From 66-474 sp963771735 (lineage in GTDB: Bacteria; Pseudomonadota; Gammaproteobacteria; Xanthomonadales; Rhodanobacteraceae): a stretch of 64,000 nt of DNA. A model generated the notes under the pieces. The model saw only the letters and a list, made by a program, of their open reading frames with translations, was not told the origin of the DNA and did no database searches. The translations under genes were made by a program, and so were the position numbers. Location: positions 1 through 64,000 of the forward strand of contig CAVYUN010000001.1 in NCBI GenBank assembly GCA_963771735.1, in the 5' to 3' direction. Each line of letters opens with the position of its first letter. Within the stretch, counting starts at the first letter, position 1. Of this stretch, positions 26,342 to 35,096 are shown piece by piece.

Positions 26342-27063
26342 CCCTGCGCCGCATCGCCAGTCACCTGAAGCAACAGCACTGGACCGGCGTGTTGATCGAG
26401 CTGGTGATCGTGGTGCTGGGCGTGTTCATAGGCTTGCAGGCGCAGGATTGGAACGCGGTGCGCCTTGCCCGGGCGGATGCCCATGAATATCGCCAGGGCT
26501 TGATGACCGACATGGAAATATCCATTGCCCGCAACCGGAAGCAAGTGGTCTACGGCCGATTCCAGGTCAAGCAGCTTGACTTGGTGCTGACGGCTTTGAC
26601 TTCGTGCCATCTCCCCGCCGACAAGCAAGGCGAGTTCAATGCCGGGTTGTACAACATGGGCAAGTTCGACCTGCCCATCATGGTCATGGGCACGATCGAC
26701 GAACTGAACTCGACAGGTGAGTTCAAACTGATTGGCTCACGCGCCCTGCGGCGGGACATATCCAATACGGTGCGTAGATACCGCACGACGATCGCGGTCG
26801 AACCGCAGCTCACGGGGCGGGCCATGCCGAGCGTGAACTATGTACGCTTTCACGTCCGGTTTGTTCTGGATCGATTTTTCGTCTATCCGGCCTCCGTTGA
26901 TCCGCACAAGGCCTTTTACGATTTTGACAAGCTGTGTTCCGACGAAAAGTTCATCAATGCCGTCGCCGCCGTCCGGGAATTGACACAGGCCAGCGACGCC
27001 ATGAATCAGAGACTTCTCGACCGCCAGGCCGCGCTGCTGAACACGTTGAAGAAGGCGCCATGA
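26338..27063 (+). CDS. DUF6090-like small membrane protein, paralogue 1
   Basis: 241 residues. N-terminal HLKQQHWTGVLIELVIVVLGVFIGLQAQDWN is a single membrane helix with the family's 'QxxxWN' ending. A soluble helical domain follows without recognised catalytic residues. Overlaps both neighbours by four bases. Two close relatives follow directly and another is at 40312-41088. Role unknown; the coupling to a transporter suggests a common process. Confidence 0.72.
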   Translation: MTLRRIASHLKQQHWTGVLIELVIVVLGVFIGLQAQDWNAVRLARADAHEYRQGLMTDMEISIARNRKQVVYGRFQVKQLDLVLTALTSCHLPADKQGEFNAGLYNMGKFDLPIMVMGTIDELNSTGEFKLIGSRALRRDISNTVRRYRTTIAVEPQLTGRAMPSVNYVRFHVRFVLDRFFVYPASVDPHKAFYDFDKLCSDEKFINAVAAVRELTQASDAMNQRLLDRQAALLNTLKKAP

Positions 27064-27740
27064 TGCTGCACCGGTTCATCCATCACATGAAGAACCAGCA
27101 CTGGACCGGCGTGTTCATCGAGCTGGTGATCGTCATCGTCGGTGTGTTCATCGGCTTGCAGGTGGACAACTGGAACCAGATGCGCCAGGAGAAACAGCAT
27201 GCGGCGCAGCTTCTGAATACCCTTGGGATGTCCATGCGCGATTTCGATCACACGACCGCCGAGATGTCCAAACGCATCACGGAAGGGTTGGCGGCGTTCC
27301 ACCAGGCGCGGGCCCGGGGTGAGCATCCCCCGCCGTACTTTTTCCGCATCCGCGGCTCCGACACGCCGCCGATCGCCGCATGGCAGGCGGCGCTGCAGTC
27401 CAATCTGGCCGAGCTCTTGCCACCGAAACTGATGTTCGACATCGGTTTCTACTACAGCGAACAGCAAGGCGTCGGCGAGAAGTTCGTGCGTTATTCCAAG
27501 TTCGTCGACCGCGAGATCCTGCCGAGACTCGGCAACCCGTCCTCGTTTTACGATGCCTCCGGCAAGTTGAAGCCCATCTACGTGCAGAACATGGAACGGC
27601 TGCGCGAGTGGATGCAATTCCAGATGGTGCTCGTCGCATCGTCGAAGTGCCTGCGCAGGCGTTTCGAGCATCCGATGCATGCCGGCCCGTCCTGCCGACC
27701 GGACTACAGCGCCATCCGGTACCTGGGGCGCACCCCGTGA
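27060..27740 (+). CDS. DUF6090-like small membrane protein, paralogue 2
   Basis: 226 residues, starting MMLHRFIHHMKNQHWTGVF and continuing with the same membrane helix (LVIVIVGVFIGLQVDNWNQ). The soluble part differs from paralogue 1 except for the general helical character. The N-terminal 45 codons are closely similar in DNA to the next gene, while the rest has diverged, suggesting that the leader helix is under stronger constraint or has been copied between genes. Overlaps neighbours as ATGA and GTGA. Confidence 0.72.
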   Translation: MMLHRFIHHMKNQHWTGVFIELVIVIVGVFIGLQVDNWNQMRQEKQHAAQLLNTLGMSMRDFDHTTAEMSKRITEGLAAFHQARARGEHPPPYFFRIRGSDTPPIAAWQAALQSNLAELLPPKLMFDIGFYYSEQQGVGEKFVRYSKFVDREILPRLGNPSSFYDASGKLKPIYVQNMERLREWMQFQMVLVASSKCLRRRFEHPMHAGPSCRPDYSAIRYLGRTP

Positions 27741-28471
27741 TCCTGCATCGGCTCATCCACCACATGAAGAACCAGCACTGGACAGCAGTGTTCCTCGACT
27801 TCGTGATTGTCGTCGTCGGTGTATTCATCGGCTTGCAGGTGAACAACTGGAACCAGGCGCGCATCCAGCGAGCCACCCTGGATCGCCAGCTCACGAGCCT
27901 GCGGATCGAAATGCAAGCCAACCTGTCGAAGTTGCATTCCTGGAGGAAAGACGAGGTAGCCGAGCTCAAGGACATTCAGTTCATAAGGTCCAGTTTTACC
28001 AAAGGCACCGGTTTCGACGACGCCAGCGCCATGAACAGGAAGCTCATGGCCTTGATGTACGTAAGGCAACCCAATGTCGACACCAGTGCCTATGAAATAC
28101 TGGTCAAATCCGGGAATCTGGATCAACTGGGGGGAACACCTCTGCACAAGGCAATCCTGGCCTGGGAAACCGCCAGGGCCGAATTGGCGCATGTCCACGG
28201 AACCGCCCTTTCGATCCGGACCATGGGCACCGAGTCCCTGCTGGGCACCCTGTCCTACGAATCGATCGTCGAGCACTTCAAGCCCGCCCAACCCTACAAT
28301 GCCCCGCCGCATTTCAAGAACGACTTTGCCACGCTGGCCAACAACCGGAAGCTGGCCAGCTATCTGGCCCTGAAAACCGCGGTGGAGGTGCAAACCCTTT
28401 CCTACATCGCCAATCTTGAAACGCGAACCAGGGAGCTGGTGGATCTTCTGGAAAGAAGGTCGGCCAGATGA
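27737..28471 (+). CDS. DUF6090-like small membrane protein, paralogue 3
   Basis: 244 residues from GTG 27737, overlapping the previous stop as GTGA. N-terminal ILHRLIHHMKNQHWTAVFLD and helix FVIVVVGVFIGLQVNNWNQ match paralogue 2. The remainder (LEMQANLSKLHSWRK, then helices to LVDLLERRS) is its own. Last gene of the coupled run; a stub of a fourth copy follows at 28548. Confidence 0.72.
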   Translation: MILHRLIHHMKNQHWTAVFLDFVIVVVGVFIGLQVNNWNQARIQRATLDRQLTSLRIEMQANLSKLHSWRKDEVAELKDIQFIRSSFTKGTGFDDASAMNRKLMALMYVRQPNVDTSAYEILVKSGNLDQLGGTPLHKAILAWETARAELAHVHGTALSIRTMGTESLLGTLSYESIVEHFKPAQPYNAPPHFKNDFATLANNRKLASYLALKTAVEVQTLSYIANLETRTRELVDLLERRSAR

Positions 28472-28547
28472 AAAAAACGGAACCAGTCCGGATTCACTTT
28501 CGCGACTCCGCTCAAATAGACGCAAGCAATGAGGCCGACACGCCAAG

Positions 28548-28589
28548 ATCCTGCATCGGTTGAACAGGCACATGAAGGGCCGGCACTGA
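28548..28589 (+). pseudogene. stub of a fourth paralogue
   Basis: ATCCTGCATCGG opens a 13-codon frame, ILHRLNRHMKGRH and stop. This matches the first residues ILHRLIHHMKNQH of paralogue 3, so the rest of this copy has been deleted. Confidence 0.7.
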
Positions 28590-28635
28590 GGAATACGACG
28601 TCAGGGGACACGGAGTCCATTCCTGGAGGTCACAA

Positions 28636-29175
28636 ATGAACTGGAACGCGCTGGGTGCGATTGCTGATTTGTCGAGTGCCGTTGCGGTGGTCGTGTCCTT
28701 GCTTTACGTCGCGGCGCAACTGAAGGCGAGCACGCGACAGGCGCAGCACGACGCCAGCCGGGACCTCGCCGCGCGCGTATCGGATGCCTCACTGGCCGTT
28801 GCGGCAGACCCGGAGCTGGGCCGGCTGCTGGTGCAGGGTGGCGCCAACCCGGAGGTCTTGAGCCCGGGCGACCAGGCGCGCTTTCGCGGGCTGATGAACT
28901 CCCTGTTCCGCGGCTTCGAGCAGCAGTACCTGCTGCGTTGCGAGGGTGCGCTCGACGACGAGTCCTGGGGTGCGGTCGAGCGCATGATCCGGGACTGGAT
29001 GGGGCTGCCGGGTGTGCAGGTCTACTTCCGCGACCGGGGGGACTGGTACACAACCGGCTTCCTGCAATATGTCACGCAGGCTGCGGGCGGCACGCTTCTC
29101 AAGGGGGCGAAGAAATCGCTGGCCGATCACTACGGCGAGGCGACGGGGAAGGCCTCCAAAGGCGTGTCTTCGTGA
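28636..29175 (+). CDS. hypothetical membrane-anchored protein, 179 aa
   Basis: One N-terminal membrane helix (LSSAVAVVVSLLYVAAQLK) with a soluble helical part containing LNxLFRGFEQQYLLRCEGALDDESW, a pattern seen in many proteobacterial proteins of unknown function. Start ATG 28636 has GGAGG about 6 bases upstream. It lies 165 bases beyond the coupled operon and is probably a separate unit. Confidence 0.68.
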   Translation: MNWNALGAIADLSSAVAVVVSLLYVAAQLKASTRQAQHDASRDLAARVSDASLAVAADPELGRLLVQGGANPEVLSPGDQARFRGLMNSLFRGFEQQYLLRCEGALDDESWGAVERMIRDWMGLPGVQVYFRDRGDWYTTGFLQYVTQAAGGTLLKGAKKSLADHYGEATGKASKGVSS

Positions 29176-29319
29176 CCAGGGCTTGATCGTGCCGGCGCGG
29201 GCAGATGGCCGGACGGTCGCCCCGTTAGCGCCGGCGGGACGCACGTTGCCACGCAGCTTGAACCCGGGCGCGCCACGTGCCACCGTGGCCACTCGCGATC
29301 GTGGAACGAGGTCGGTCAT

Positions 29320-29886
29320 TTGAGCCTGTTTGAATTCGTTCTCGTGATGGTGTCGCTCGTCCTCGGGCTGGGCGTGACCCATCTGCTTCAGGGCATTTCG
29401 CTGGTCGTTCGGCACAGGCGAACCATGAAGGTCGACTGGGTGCCGTTGACGTGGGCCGCCACGTTGTTCCTCCTGGTGGCCTCCAATTGGTGGGCGACGT
29501 GGGACTTCCGCGAAGTGCACTGGAGCTTCCCGACGTTCTTCTTCGTGATGGTGGAACCGGCCGTTCTGTACCTCGCGATGACGCTGCTGCTGCCGGTTGA
29601 CGCGGCCGATCAACACGCCGAGTCGTTCGAACAGGTGCGCGTCCCGTTCATGTCGCTGATGATCGTTTTTCAGATCATGACGAGCTGGGACGGTTGGCTG
29701 CTGGGGACCGAAGCGTTCATGGATCCATTGCGCTGGGTACAGGTCGCCCTGATCGCGATCTTCGCAACCTCGGCCTTCTTGTCCCGGCGAAGTCTGCAAG
29801 GGATGACTGCGGTCGTCACGTTGGTGCTGGTGATTTTCGGGAACTTCGTACTGCGCTTTCTGCCGGGAGCCTTTGGTCCGGGATAA
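29320..29886 (+). CDS. hypothetical integral membrane protein, 188 aa
   Basis: Six hydrophobic segments: FEFVLVMVSLVLGLGVTHLL, VPLTWAATLFLLVASNWW, FPTFFFVMVEPAVLYLAMTLL, FMSLMIVFQIMTS, WVQVALIAIFATSAFL and GMTAVVTLVLVIFGNFVL. Probable start is TTG 29320 with GAGG upstream; ATG 29347 is the alternative. Converges with the CBS gene. No function known. Confidence 0.65.
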   Translation: MSLFEFVLVMVSLVLGLGVTHLLQGISLVVRHRRTMKVDWVPLTWAATLFLLVASNWWATWDFREVHWSFPTFFFVMVEPAVLYLAMTLLLPVDAADQHAESFEQVRVPFMSLMIVFQIMTSWDGWLLGTEAFMDPLRWVQVALIAIFATSAFLSRRSLQGMTAVVTLVLVIFGNFVLRFLPGAFGPG

Positions 29887-29957
29887 AACGGCCAGGGTGG
29901 GCCTTGCATGTACCAGCGAGATAGAAGGTGTGCTCTGGCGCCGTTTTCCCGTTTCGA

Positions 29958-30362
29958 TCAGGTTTCGCCGCGCACGATTTCGATCAGCGCGTTCAAGGCA
30001 TCGGTGACGGTGAAGATGCCGAGGTAGTCGCCGCTTTCCTCGTAGACCAGCACGCTGCCGATCTTGCGTTCGGACATGTCGAAGGCGACCTCGTCCAGCG
30101 GCGTGTCGGACAGCACCGAGATCGGGTCGGCGGCCATGACGTCGCGGGCGGTGACCTGGTTGCGACGGTCTTCGCTCAGGCCGCGCGCCAGGCGCAGGTC
30201 GCGATCGCTGACCACGCCGACCACTTCGCCGTCGCGCACGATCGGCAGGTGGCGGACATCGTGTCGTTCCATCAGTTCCACCATTTCGTCGATCGACGCG
30301 GTGTCCGGAACCATCACCGGGTCGGGTGTGGTGAATTCTTCGACGGCTACTTTCAGGTTCAT
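29958..30362 (-). CDS. tandem CBS domain protein
   Basis: 134 residues consisting of a CBS pair: first domain DPVMVPDTASIDEMVELMERHDVRHLPIV with GVVSDRDL, second domain VMAADPISVLSDTPLDEVAFDMSERKIGSVLV with GIFTVTDAL. Such stand-alone Bateman modules bind adenine nucleotides and sense energy state. The gene precedes nothing on its strand. Its 3' third has been copied to 17828-17952. Cytosolic. Confidence 0.9.
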   Translation of the reverse strand: MNLKVAVEEFTTPDPVMVPDTASIDEMVELMERHDVRHLPIVRDGEVVGVVSDRDLRLARGLSEDRRNQVTARDVMAADPISVLSDTPLDEVAFDMSERKIGSVLVYEESGDYLGIFTVTDALNALIEIVRGET

Positions 30363-30444
30363 CGCGTGGCCTGCTTGTGGTTGGGGGGGAGTTGCACGTG
30401 GGTGAGGTTCGAGTCGAACAGTCGTGGGCTTGCTCGCGCAGTCG

Positions 30445-30927
30445 TCACGGCCAGGTGACCAGATCGGCGTGCCCGAACCCTTTCGTGTAATCGAGCACCG
30501 AGACCACTGTCGGCTCGATGCGGAACAGGCTGACCTGGCCGGGCGTCGGCATTGCCACCGGCAGCGCCTTCTGTTCGGGGTACTTCGATGGCATCAGGCC
30601 GATGACCTTCGCGGCTTCGGCACGCTGGGTGACCGGTATCGCGCGTGCGGCCATCGACAGGCCGGTGATGGCCATGATGTCCGACGGGTCGCCGTTGATC
30701 GTCAGCGACACGCGGTCGTCGCGCGCGAGGTTGGCGGCCTTCTGGCTGTCGCGCCCGCACAGGAACCAGAACGCGAGGCCGTCGTTGACGTAGCCGACGG
30801 TCGTCGCCTGCGGCCAGCCGTCCGGTCGCAACGTCGCGACCGTCATGATCCGGTTCGCGTCCAGGATATCGAGAATCCGCTGCCTGATCATTGCGTCCAC
30901 GGGAAACGCCCGCCACTTGCCTGCCAC
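30445..30927 (-). CDS. pyridoxamine 5'-phosphate oxidase-like flavin protein
   Basis: 160 residues with the split-barrel flavin-binding pattern: IMTVATLRPDGWPQATTVGYVNDGLAFWFLC, then KAANLARDDRVSLTING. This is the general PPOX/FMN-binding family used for oxidation of pyridoxamine phosphate, F420 or biliverdin-type substrates; the actual substrate is unknown. It lies 82 bases upstream of the CBS gene on the same strand, so the two could be one operon. Confidence 0.82.
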   Translation of the reverse strand: MAGKWRAFPVDAMIRQRILDILDANRIMTVATLRPDGWPQATTVGYVNDGLAFWFLCGRDSQKAANLARDDRVSLTINGDPSDIMAITGLSMAARAIPVTQRAEAAKVIGLMPSKYPEQKALPVAMPTPGQVSLFRIEPTVVSVLDYTKGFGHADLVTWP

Positions 30928-31079
30928 GTTTCACGGTAAGCCATCTGCGTTGCGCGGACTTGACCAGCGTCAATGAAAAACCCGAAAGCGCGAGGAAGTG
31001 TCGGGTTAATTTCTTGCGTCGTGGCGAGGGCGGGTGCGCACCGTCGCGCGGCGAAAGCCACGAACGACGAGTGCCGGAA

Positions 31080-32831
31080 TCAGCGATCCGGCTGCTTTGC
31101 CGCGGGGATGATGTACTGCGGTACCAGTTCGGTCATTAACGGGTACCAGGTCTTGAAGTCGCCATAGTTGCCGGCGGTGAAGCCCACCACCATGTCGAGT
31201 GCGGGAATGATCAGCACGAACTGGCCGCCATTGCCGCCGGCTTCTTCGATCCGGTAGGTTTTGCCGCCGGATTTGACGTCGATCAGGTGCCATGTGAAAC
31301 CGTAACGATGGTCGGGCGCGAAGGCCGAATAGGGTTGCAGCGACTGCTGCACCCAGCTCGCGGCGACCACTTGCCGGCCGTGCCATTGGCCGTGATCCAG
31401 ATAAAGCTGTCCCAGCTTGAGCTGGTCACGCGGTCGCATGCGCATGCCGCCGGCCATGTAGGCCTGGCCGGTGGGCATCAGGTTGATGTGATAGTCGTTG
31501 ATGTCGAGCGGTGCGGCAAAGTACCTGTAGAAAAATTCCGGGAGTGGCATGCCGATTGAATTGCGCACGATGCCGCCCAGCAGGTTGACGCCAGCCGAGC
31601 AGTAAACCGCATGACTTCCACCCGGTGCGCGCTGCATGGGCAGATCGAGCGTGTACTTGTACCAGTCGCGCTGTTTGTGCTGACCCTGCATGTTGTCTTC
31701 GTTGCCCGGCGACCGTTCATCGTCATCGTTGCAGGCCAGCCCCGATGTCATCGTCAGCAGGTCCTTGACGGTCATCGCTTGCTTGCGTGCGTCCAGGTTC
31801 GCGATGGACTTGTATTCCGGAAACAGCGAATACACCGGCGTATCGAGGTTGAATTTCACGCCGTGCTGCAACGCCAGGCCGATGAGCACGCCGGCGAAGG
31901 TCTTGCCGGCGGAGCGCATGTCGTGGGTCCGCTCACGGTCGTATCCGTAGAAATATTGTTCCAGCACCAGCTTGCCGTGGCGCGCGATCAGCAGGCTGTG
32001 GATGTATGGCGTGTTGAAACCGTGGTACTGGGTGGCGAGGATGCGCTCGATCAGTGCTTTCAACGGCTTGGGATCCAGTCCCGCGCCGGCCAGCGAGCCC
32101 GTGTCCCAACCATCATCGGCCTTGACCGGTACGCGATAGGTGTACTTGTTTGCGGCCGGCGTGGCCGGATAAAAGCCGGTGGCGGAATCCCGGTCGCGCT
32201 GCGTCAGGTTCAGCGTGCGTCCGATCATCGGTACCTGAAGCTGCAGGACATTGGAACCGGAATCATGCGAGGCATGGAACACATCGCGCGCGTTGCGTGT
32301 GCCGGTCAGCGTCAACGCATCGCCCTGCATGCTGACCGCGTAGGGATCGTCATGACCGAAATTGAAATCCGGATTGCGGAAATAACCCGATAATGTCCCG
32401 TCTGCGTTTTTGTCGATCTGCAGGTACAGCGTGATCGAATCCGGCAGCGCTCGTACCCGGCCCTGCCAGACACCCGGCTCGGTCTGGCGAAGAACCACCG
32501 GCGTTGCGTATTCACCGCTCAAAATCACGTCCGGTGCCTGGATCCATTGGCCGATGATCTCGCCATGCCTGCCGGTCATCGAACCCCGGAACGAAGCCAG
32601 GCCCTCGGGTAATCGGAACTGCAGCGAGCGCCCGCCGTGTCGGATCGATACGACGAAGCCGTCGATCCGCGCCTGCCATTCGGGCAGACGTGCATCGATG
32701 ACCAGCGTGCCCTCGGCCTGCGGGCCGAACACTTCGTGCACGCCCCACAGCCCGGTGACGCCGGATGCGGGCGTATCGGCGAGTGCGGCGGCCGCAAACA
32801 GCCCGGCAACGATGGCAAGCAGCGTGCGCAT
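31080..32831 (-). CDS. exported serine hydrolase (beta-lactamase-related) with N-terminal domain
   Basis: 583 residues. Signal peptide (MRTLLAIVAGLFAAAALA), then about 230 residues of a beta-rich N-terminal domain and the serine hydrolase domain with SAGK at 307-310 (SxxK). VYCSAGVNLLGG carries the Tyr-containing second motif. GGNGGQFVLIIP near the C-terminus is in the place of the KTG/HSG motif. The GntR gene lies 20 bases upstream on the same strand, which suggests one operon. Likely periplasmic esterase or peptidase; substrate unknown. Confidence 0.82.
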   Translation of the reverse strand: MRTLLAIVAGLFAAAALADTPASGVTGLWGVHEVFGPQAEGTLVIDARLPEWQARIDGFVVSIRHGGRSLQFRLPEGLASFRGSMTGRHGEIIGQWIQAPDVILSGEYATPVVLRQTEPGVWQGRVRALPDSITLYLQIDKNADGTLSGYFRNPDFNFGHDDPYAVSMQGDALTLTGTRNARDVFHASHDSGSNVLQLQVPMIGRTLNLTQRDRDSATGFYPATPAANKYTYRVPVKADDGWDTGSLAGAGLDPKPLKALIERILATQYHGFNTPYIHSLLIARHGKLVLEQYFYGYDRERTHDMRSAGKTFAGVLIGLALQHGVKFNLDTPVYSLFPEYKSIANLDARKQAMTVKDLLTMTSGLACNDDDERSPGNEDNMQGQHKQRDWYKYTLDLPMQRAPGGSHAVYCSAGVNLLGGIVRNSIGMPLPEFFYRYFAAPLDINDYHINLMPTGQAYMAGGMRMRPRDQLKLGQLYLDHGQWHGRQVVAASWVQQSLQPYSAFAPDHRYGFTWHLIDVKSGGKTYRIEEAGGNGGQFVLIIPALDMVVGFTAGNYGDFKTWYPLMTELVPQYIIPAAKQPDR

Positions 32832-32851
32832 GGCGAAATCCTTGTGTGACG

Positions 32852-33514
32852 TTATGTTCGCTGACGGGCCTTGAGCCACGCCTGCAATGGTTTCAGGCCC
32901 GATTGCATGTTCTGGTGCAGTGCTTTGCACGCGGCCTTCAGGTCGCGCGAGTTCAGTGCGGCCAATATGCGATCGTGGTCCTCGAACGCGATCTCGATAT
33001 GTGTCGTTTCACGAAAGTAGGCGTGTTCGTAACGGCGGGTGAGGGTGATGAACTGGTCAATGTTCCAGAGCAGCATCCGATTCGGGCATTCGGCGATCAG
33101 CAGGCGGTGCCACTGGTTGTCGAGTTCCACGATCGCGCCGGGCTTGCGCGCCTTGCGCAGCTTCGCATTGAGGCTTTCGAGTTCCCGCAGCCGGGTTGCA
33201 TGGGGAATGCCGGCACGCGCCAGGGCTTCGGGATCGAGCAGGGCGCGCATCGCGTAGAGATCGGCGAGTTCGGCCACATCCAGTGGCGCCACGAAGAAGC
33301 CGCGGCGTGGCTTGCTCTCCACCACGCCTTCGGCGGACAGGTTGGAAAGTGCTTCCCGCAGTGGCGTGCGACTGACACCGAGTTCGCGCGCGAGATGAAC
33401 TTCGTTGATGCGGTCGCCGTCGCCCAGCTCGCCTGTAACGATAAGTTCTCGCAGGCGGGAGGCCAGATCGTGGCCCAGGTTCGGACGGGTGGGAAAGACG
33501 TCGTATAACTGCAT
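32852..33514 (-). CDS. GntR family regulator, FadR subgroup
   Basis: 220 residues. Winged-helix domain LASRLRELIVTGELGDGDRINEVHLARELGVSRTPLREAL near the N-terminus, then an all-helical FCD ligand domain (DLYAMRALLDPEALARAG, WHRLLIAECPNRML, DHDRILAALNSRDL) with the His/Asp residues that bind a metal and a small carboxylate. Start chosen at 33514 because an exact palindrome covers it; the open frame further upstream is the cold-shock tail copy. It probably controls its own operon with the serine hydrolase. Confidence 0.85.
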   Translation of the reverse strand: MQLYDVFPTRPNLGHDLASRLRELIVTGELGDGDRINEVHLARELGVSRTPLREALSNLSAEGVVESKPRRGFFVAPLDVAELADLYAMRALLDPEALARAGIPHATRLRELESLNAKLRKARKPGAIVELDNQWHRLLIAECPNRMLLWNIDQFITLTRRYEHAYFRETTHIEIAFEDHDRILAALNSRDLKAACKALHQNMQSGLKPLQAWLKARQRT

Positions 33515-33527
33515 ACTGTATACAGTA
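33514..33527. promoter_or_regulatory. perfect palindrome TACTGTATACAGTA at the gntR start
   Basis: The 14-base perfect palindrome touches the first base of the start codon on the minus strand. It resembles GntR/FadR operators built around GTATAC. No Shine-Dalgarno sequence is visible because the operator occupies its place, so the mRNA may be leaderless. Autoregulation inferred. Confidence 0.7.
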
Positions 33528-33542
33528 ATAGCGCAAACCCGC

Positions 33543-33637
33543 CCCCGCAAGAGGCGGGGAAGGAAGCCCGTCAAACTTGGCCAGGAGGTTTGAGCCACCT
33601 GCACCCGGTCCGCCTGCACGTGCCTCGGGCCCTTCAC
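33543..33637 (-). pseudogene. duplicated 3' end of the cold-shock gene with its terminator region
   Basis: The minus strand reads VKGPRHVQADRVQVA, a diverged copy of the last codons of the intact csp gene (VKGPKGMQADQVQVA). Similarity continues past the stop position (AACTTGGCCAGGAGGTTT against AACCTGGCAGGGAGGCTT). It is followed by a hairpin CCCCGC/GCGGGG (33543-33559) in the place of the csp terminator. The original stop is changed, so the open frame runs on into gntR. Confidence 0.82.
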
Positions 33638-33684
33638 AAAGCGGGGTCTTGTGATTTCTTGGAGCCGGTCTTGGCGAGCCGGCT

Positions 33685-34848
33685 TCAGTTCAACGCTTCC
33701 AGGTGCCTGAGTTTGGCCGCGTAGATGGCGCGCGATGCCGGGGTGGTGCTGTTCTTCTCCGCGGATTCCAGTTCCCTGCGTGCCCGCCGCATGTCGCCAA
33801 GGTGCGCCGCCGCGATGGCCAGTTCGAAGTGCGACTGGACATCGTAGGGACGCTGCACGAGAGACCTCTCGAACATCCGCGCCGCCAGCTCGAACTGGCC
33901 CGAGCGCATCGCCTGCATGCCGCGATCGTAGAACTGGAACGGCGGATGGCGCTGGATCCGGGCCAGCCTTTCCGCCAGTTGCCGTGCGTCCGCGGTATGG
34001 CCTTCCGCCGCGAGTATCTTCGACAGGTTGGAAAGCGCCGAGACATTGTCGGGGTCACGTTGCAGCGCGTAACGCAGGGCGCGCTCGGTTGGCGCCAGGT
34101 GCTTGCGCGTGAGGTAGATGACGCCGAGCGTGTTGGCGGCATTCGCGAATCCGGGGTCTGCCTCGAGCGCCGCGCGGGCGAACCAGTAGGCGCGATCAAC
34201 GTCGCCGCCGATCATGATTTCGGCTGCGCGGTTGTTGAGGTACATCGCGATGACGGTTTGCTCGGAAAGCGGCCGGGACACGGCGTTTGCCACCTGCCGT
34301 GGCGGCAGGAAGTCCACGATCATCGGCGTTGCCGCGCCGGGGAAGAGGATGGAGCGTGGTCCGCGCGTACCGAGCACAAGGTTCACGTGCTGGCTGAGGA
34401 TGGCGAATCCGGCATCGCGCGACCAGGTATCGAAGTCGTATACCTCCTGATAGGTCACGCGGATGTCGAGTTGCCTGGCCAGGGCCGCCGCCATGATCAC
34501 CAGCGACAGGCAATTGCCTTCGCGCGCGGCGAAGGCTTGCGACGCGGTCCGGGTCATCTCCGAGTCGTAGTCGATCAGCAGTTTGCCGCGCAGCGCGTCG
34601 AGCAGGGCTTGTCGCGGATCCTCGTGGCGCGTCTGCGGGATGATCTGTTCGGCGATGAAACGCCGCATCGAGTCATCGACCGCAAAAATCGCACGGGTGT
34701 CGACCGGCCTGGCCGGTGGCTTGAACAGCGCGTCCCGGAACAGCGGCGTGACATCGCCGGTGCGGGCGGTGGGCACGTCCGCGCAACCTGCCAGCAGCGC
34801 CGCGCACACGATGGCGCCGACCTGCAGCACCCCGATGAAGGTTTTCAC
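33685..34848 (-). CDS. lipoprotein with transglutaminase-like core and TPR repeats
   Basis: 387 residues. Lipobox: signal ending LLAGC at Cys 22. The central REGNCLSLVIMAAALAR matches the catalytic-Cys region of transglutaminase/Bact_transglu-like domains, and the later FxxLSQHVNLVL may hold the His. TPR-like repeats occupy about 205-370 (NRAAEIMIGGDVDRAYWFARAALEADPGFANAANTLGVIYL and similar). Presumably tethered to an envelope membrane, role unknown. It lies between the csp gene and its tail copy, on the same strand as both. Confidence 0.75.
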   Translation of the reverse strand: MKTFIGVLQVGAIVCAALLAGCADVPTARTGDVTPLFRDALFKPPARPVDTRAIFAVDDSMRRFIAEQIIPQTRHEDPRQALLDALRGKLLIDYDSEMTRTASQAFAAREGNCLSLVIMAAALARQLDIRVTYQEVYDFDTWSRDAGFAILSQHVNLVLGTRGPRSILFPGAATPMIVDFLPPRQVANAVSRPLSEQTVIAMYLNNRAAEIMIGGDVDRAYWFARAALEADPGFANAANTLGVIYLTRKHLAPTERALRYALQRDPDNVSALSNLSKILAAEGHTADARQLAERLARIQRHPPFQFYDRGMQAMRSGQFELAARMFERSLVQRPYDVQSHFELAIAAAHLGDMRRARRELESAEKNSTTPASRAIYAAKLRHLEALN

Positions 34849-35051
34849 CTTCGCCTCCGCAGCGGGCCTGTATCCGCTTGGCGGGCATTCGATGGCCTGC
34901 TGTCGAGCGCACTATACACCCGGCCCGATTGCGGGAAGGTATGCAAAGCGAGCAGGGGCAAGACGAATCGCGTGTGCGTAAAGGGCAGGTTACCGGCAGG
35001 CCGGAGACGGGCCGGGGATCGTTCGAGGTGCGGCCGGGCCGCCAGACATGA

Positions 35052-35075
35052 AAAAGCCCGCCGAAGCGGGCTTTT
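35052..35075 (-). terminator. intrinsic terminator of the cold-shock gene
   Basis: AAAAGCCCGC and GCGGGCTTTT form a 10-bp stem with a four-base loop, followed on the minus strand by T residues. It lies 22 bases after the csp stop. Confidence 0.88.
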
Positions 35076-35096
35076 CCATCAACCTGGCAGGGAGGC

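Noticed and set aside
32852..33637. GntR protein with an extra 41-residue N-terminus
   Set aside because: The extension is the csp tail copy read through a lost stop; the operator at 33514 and family length favour the shorter start.
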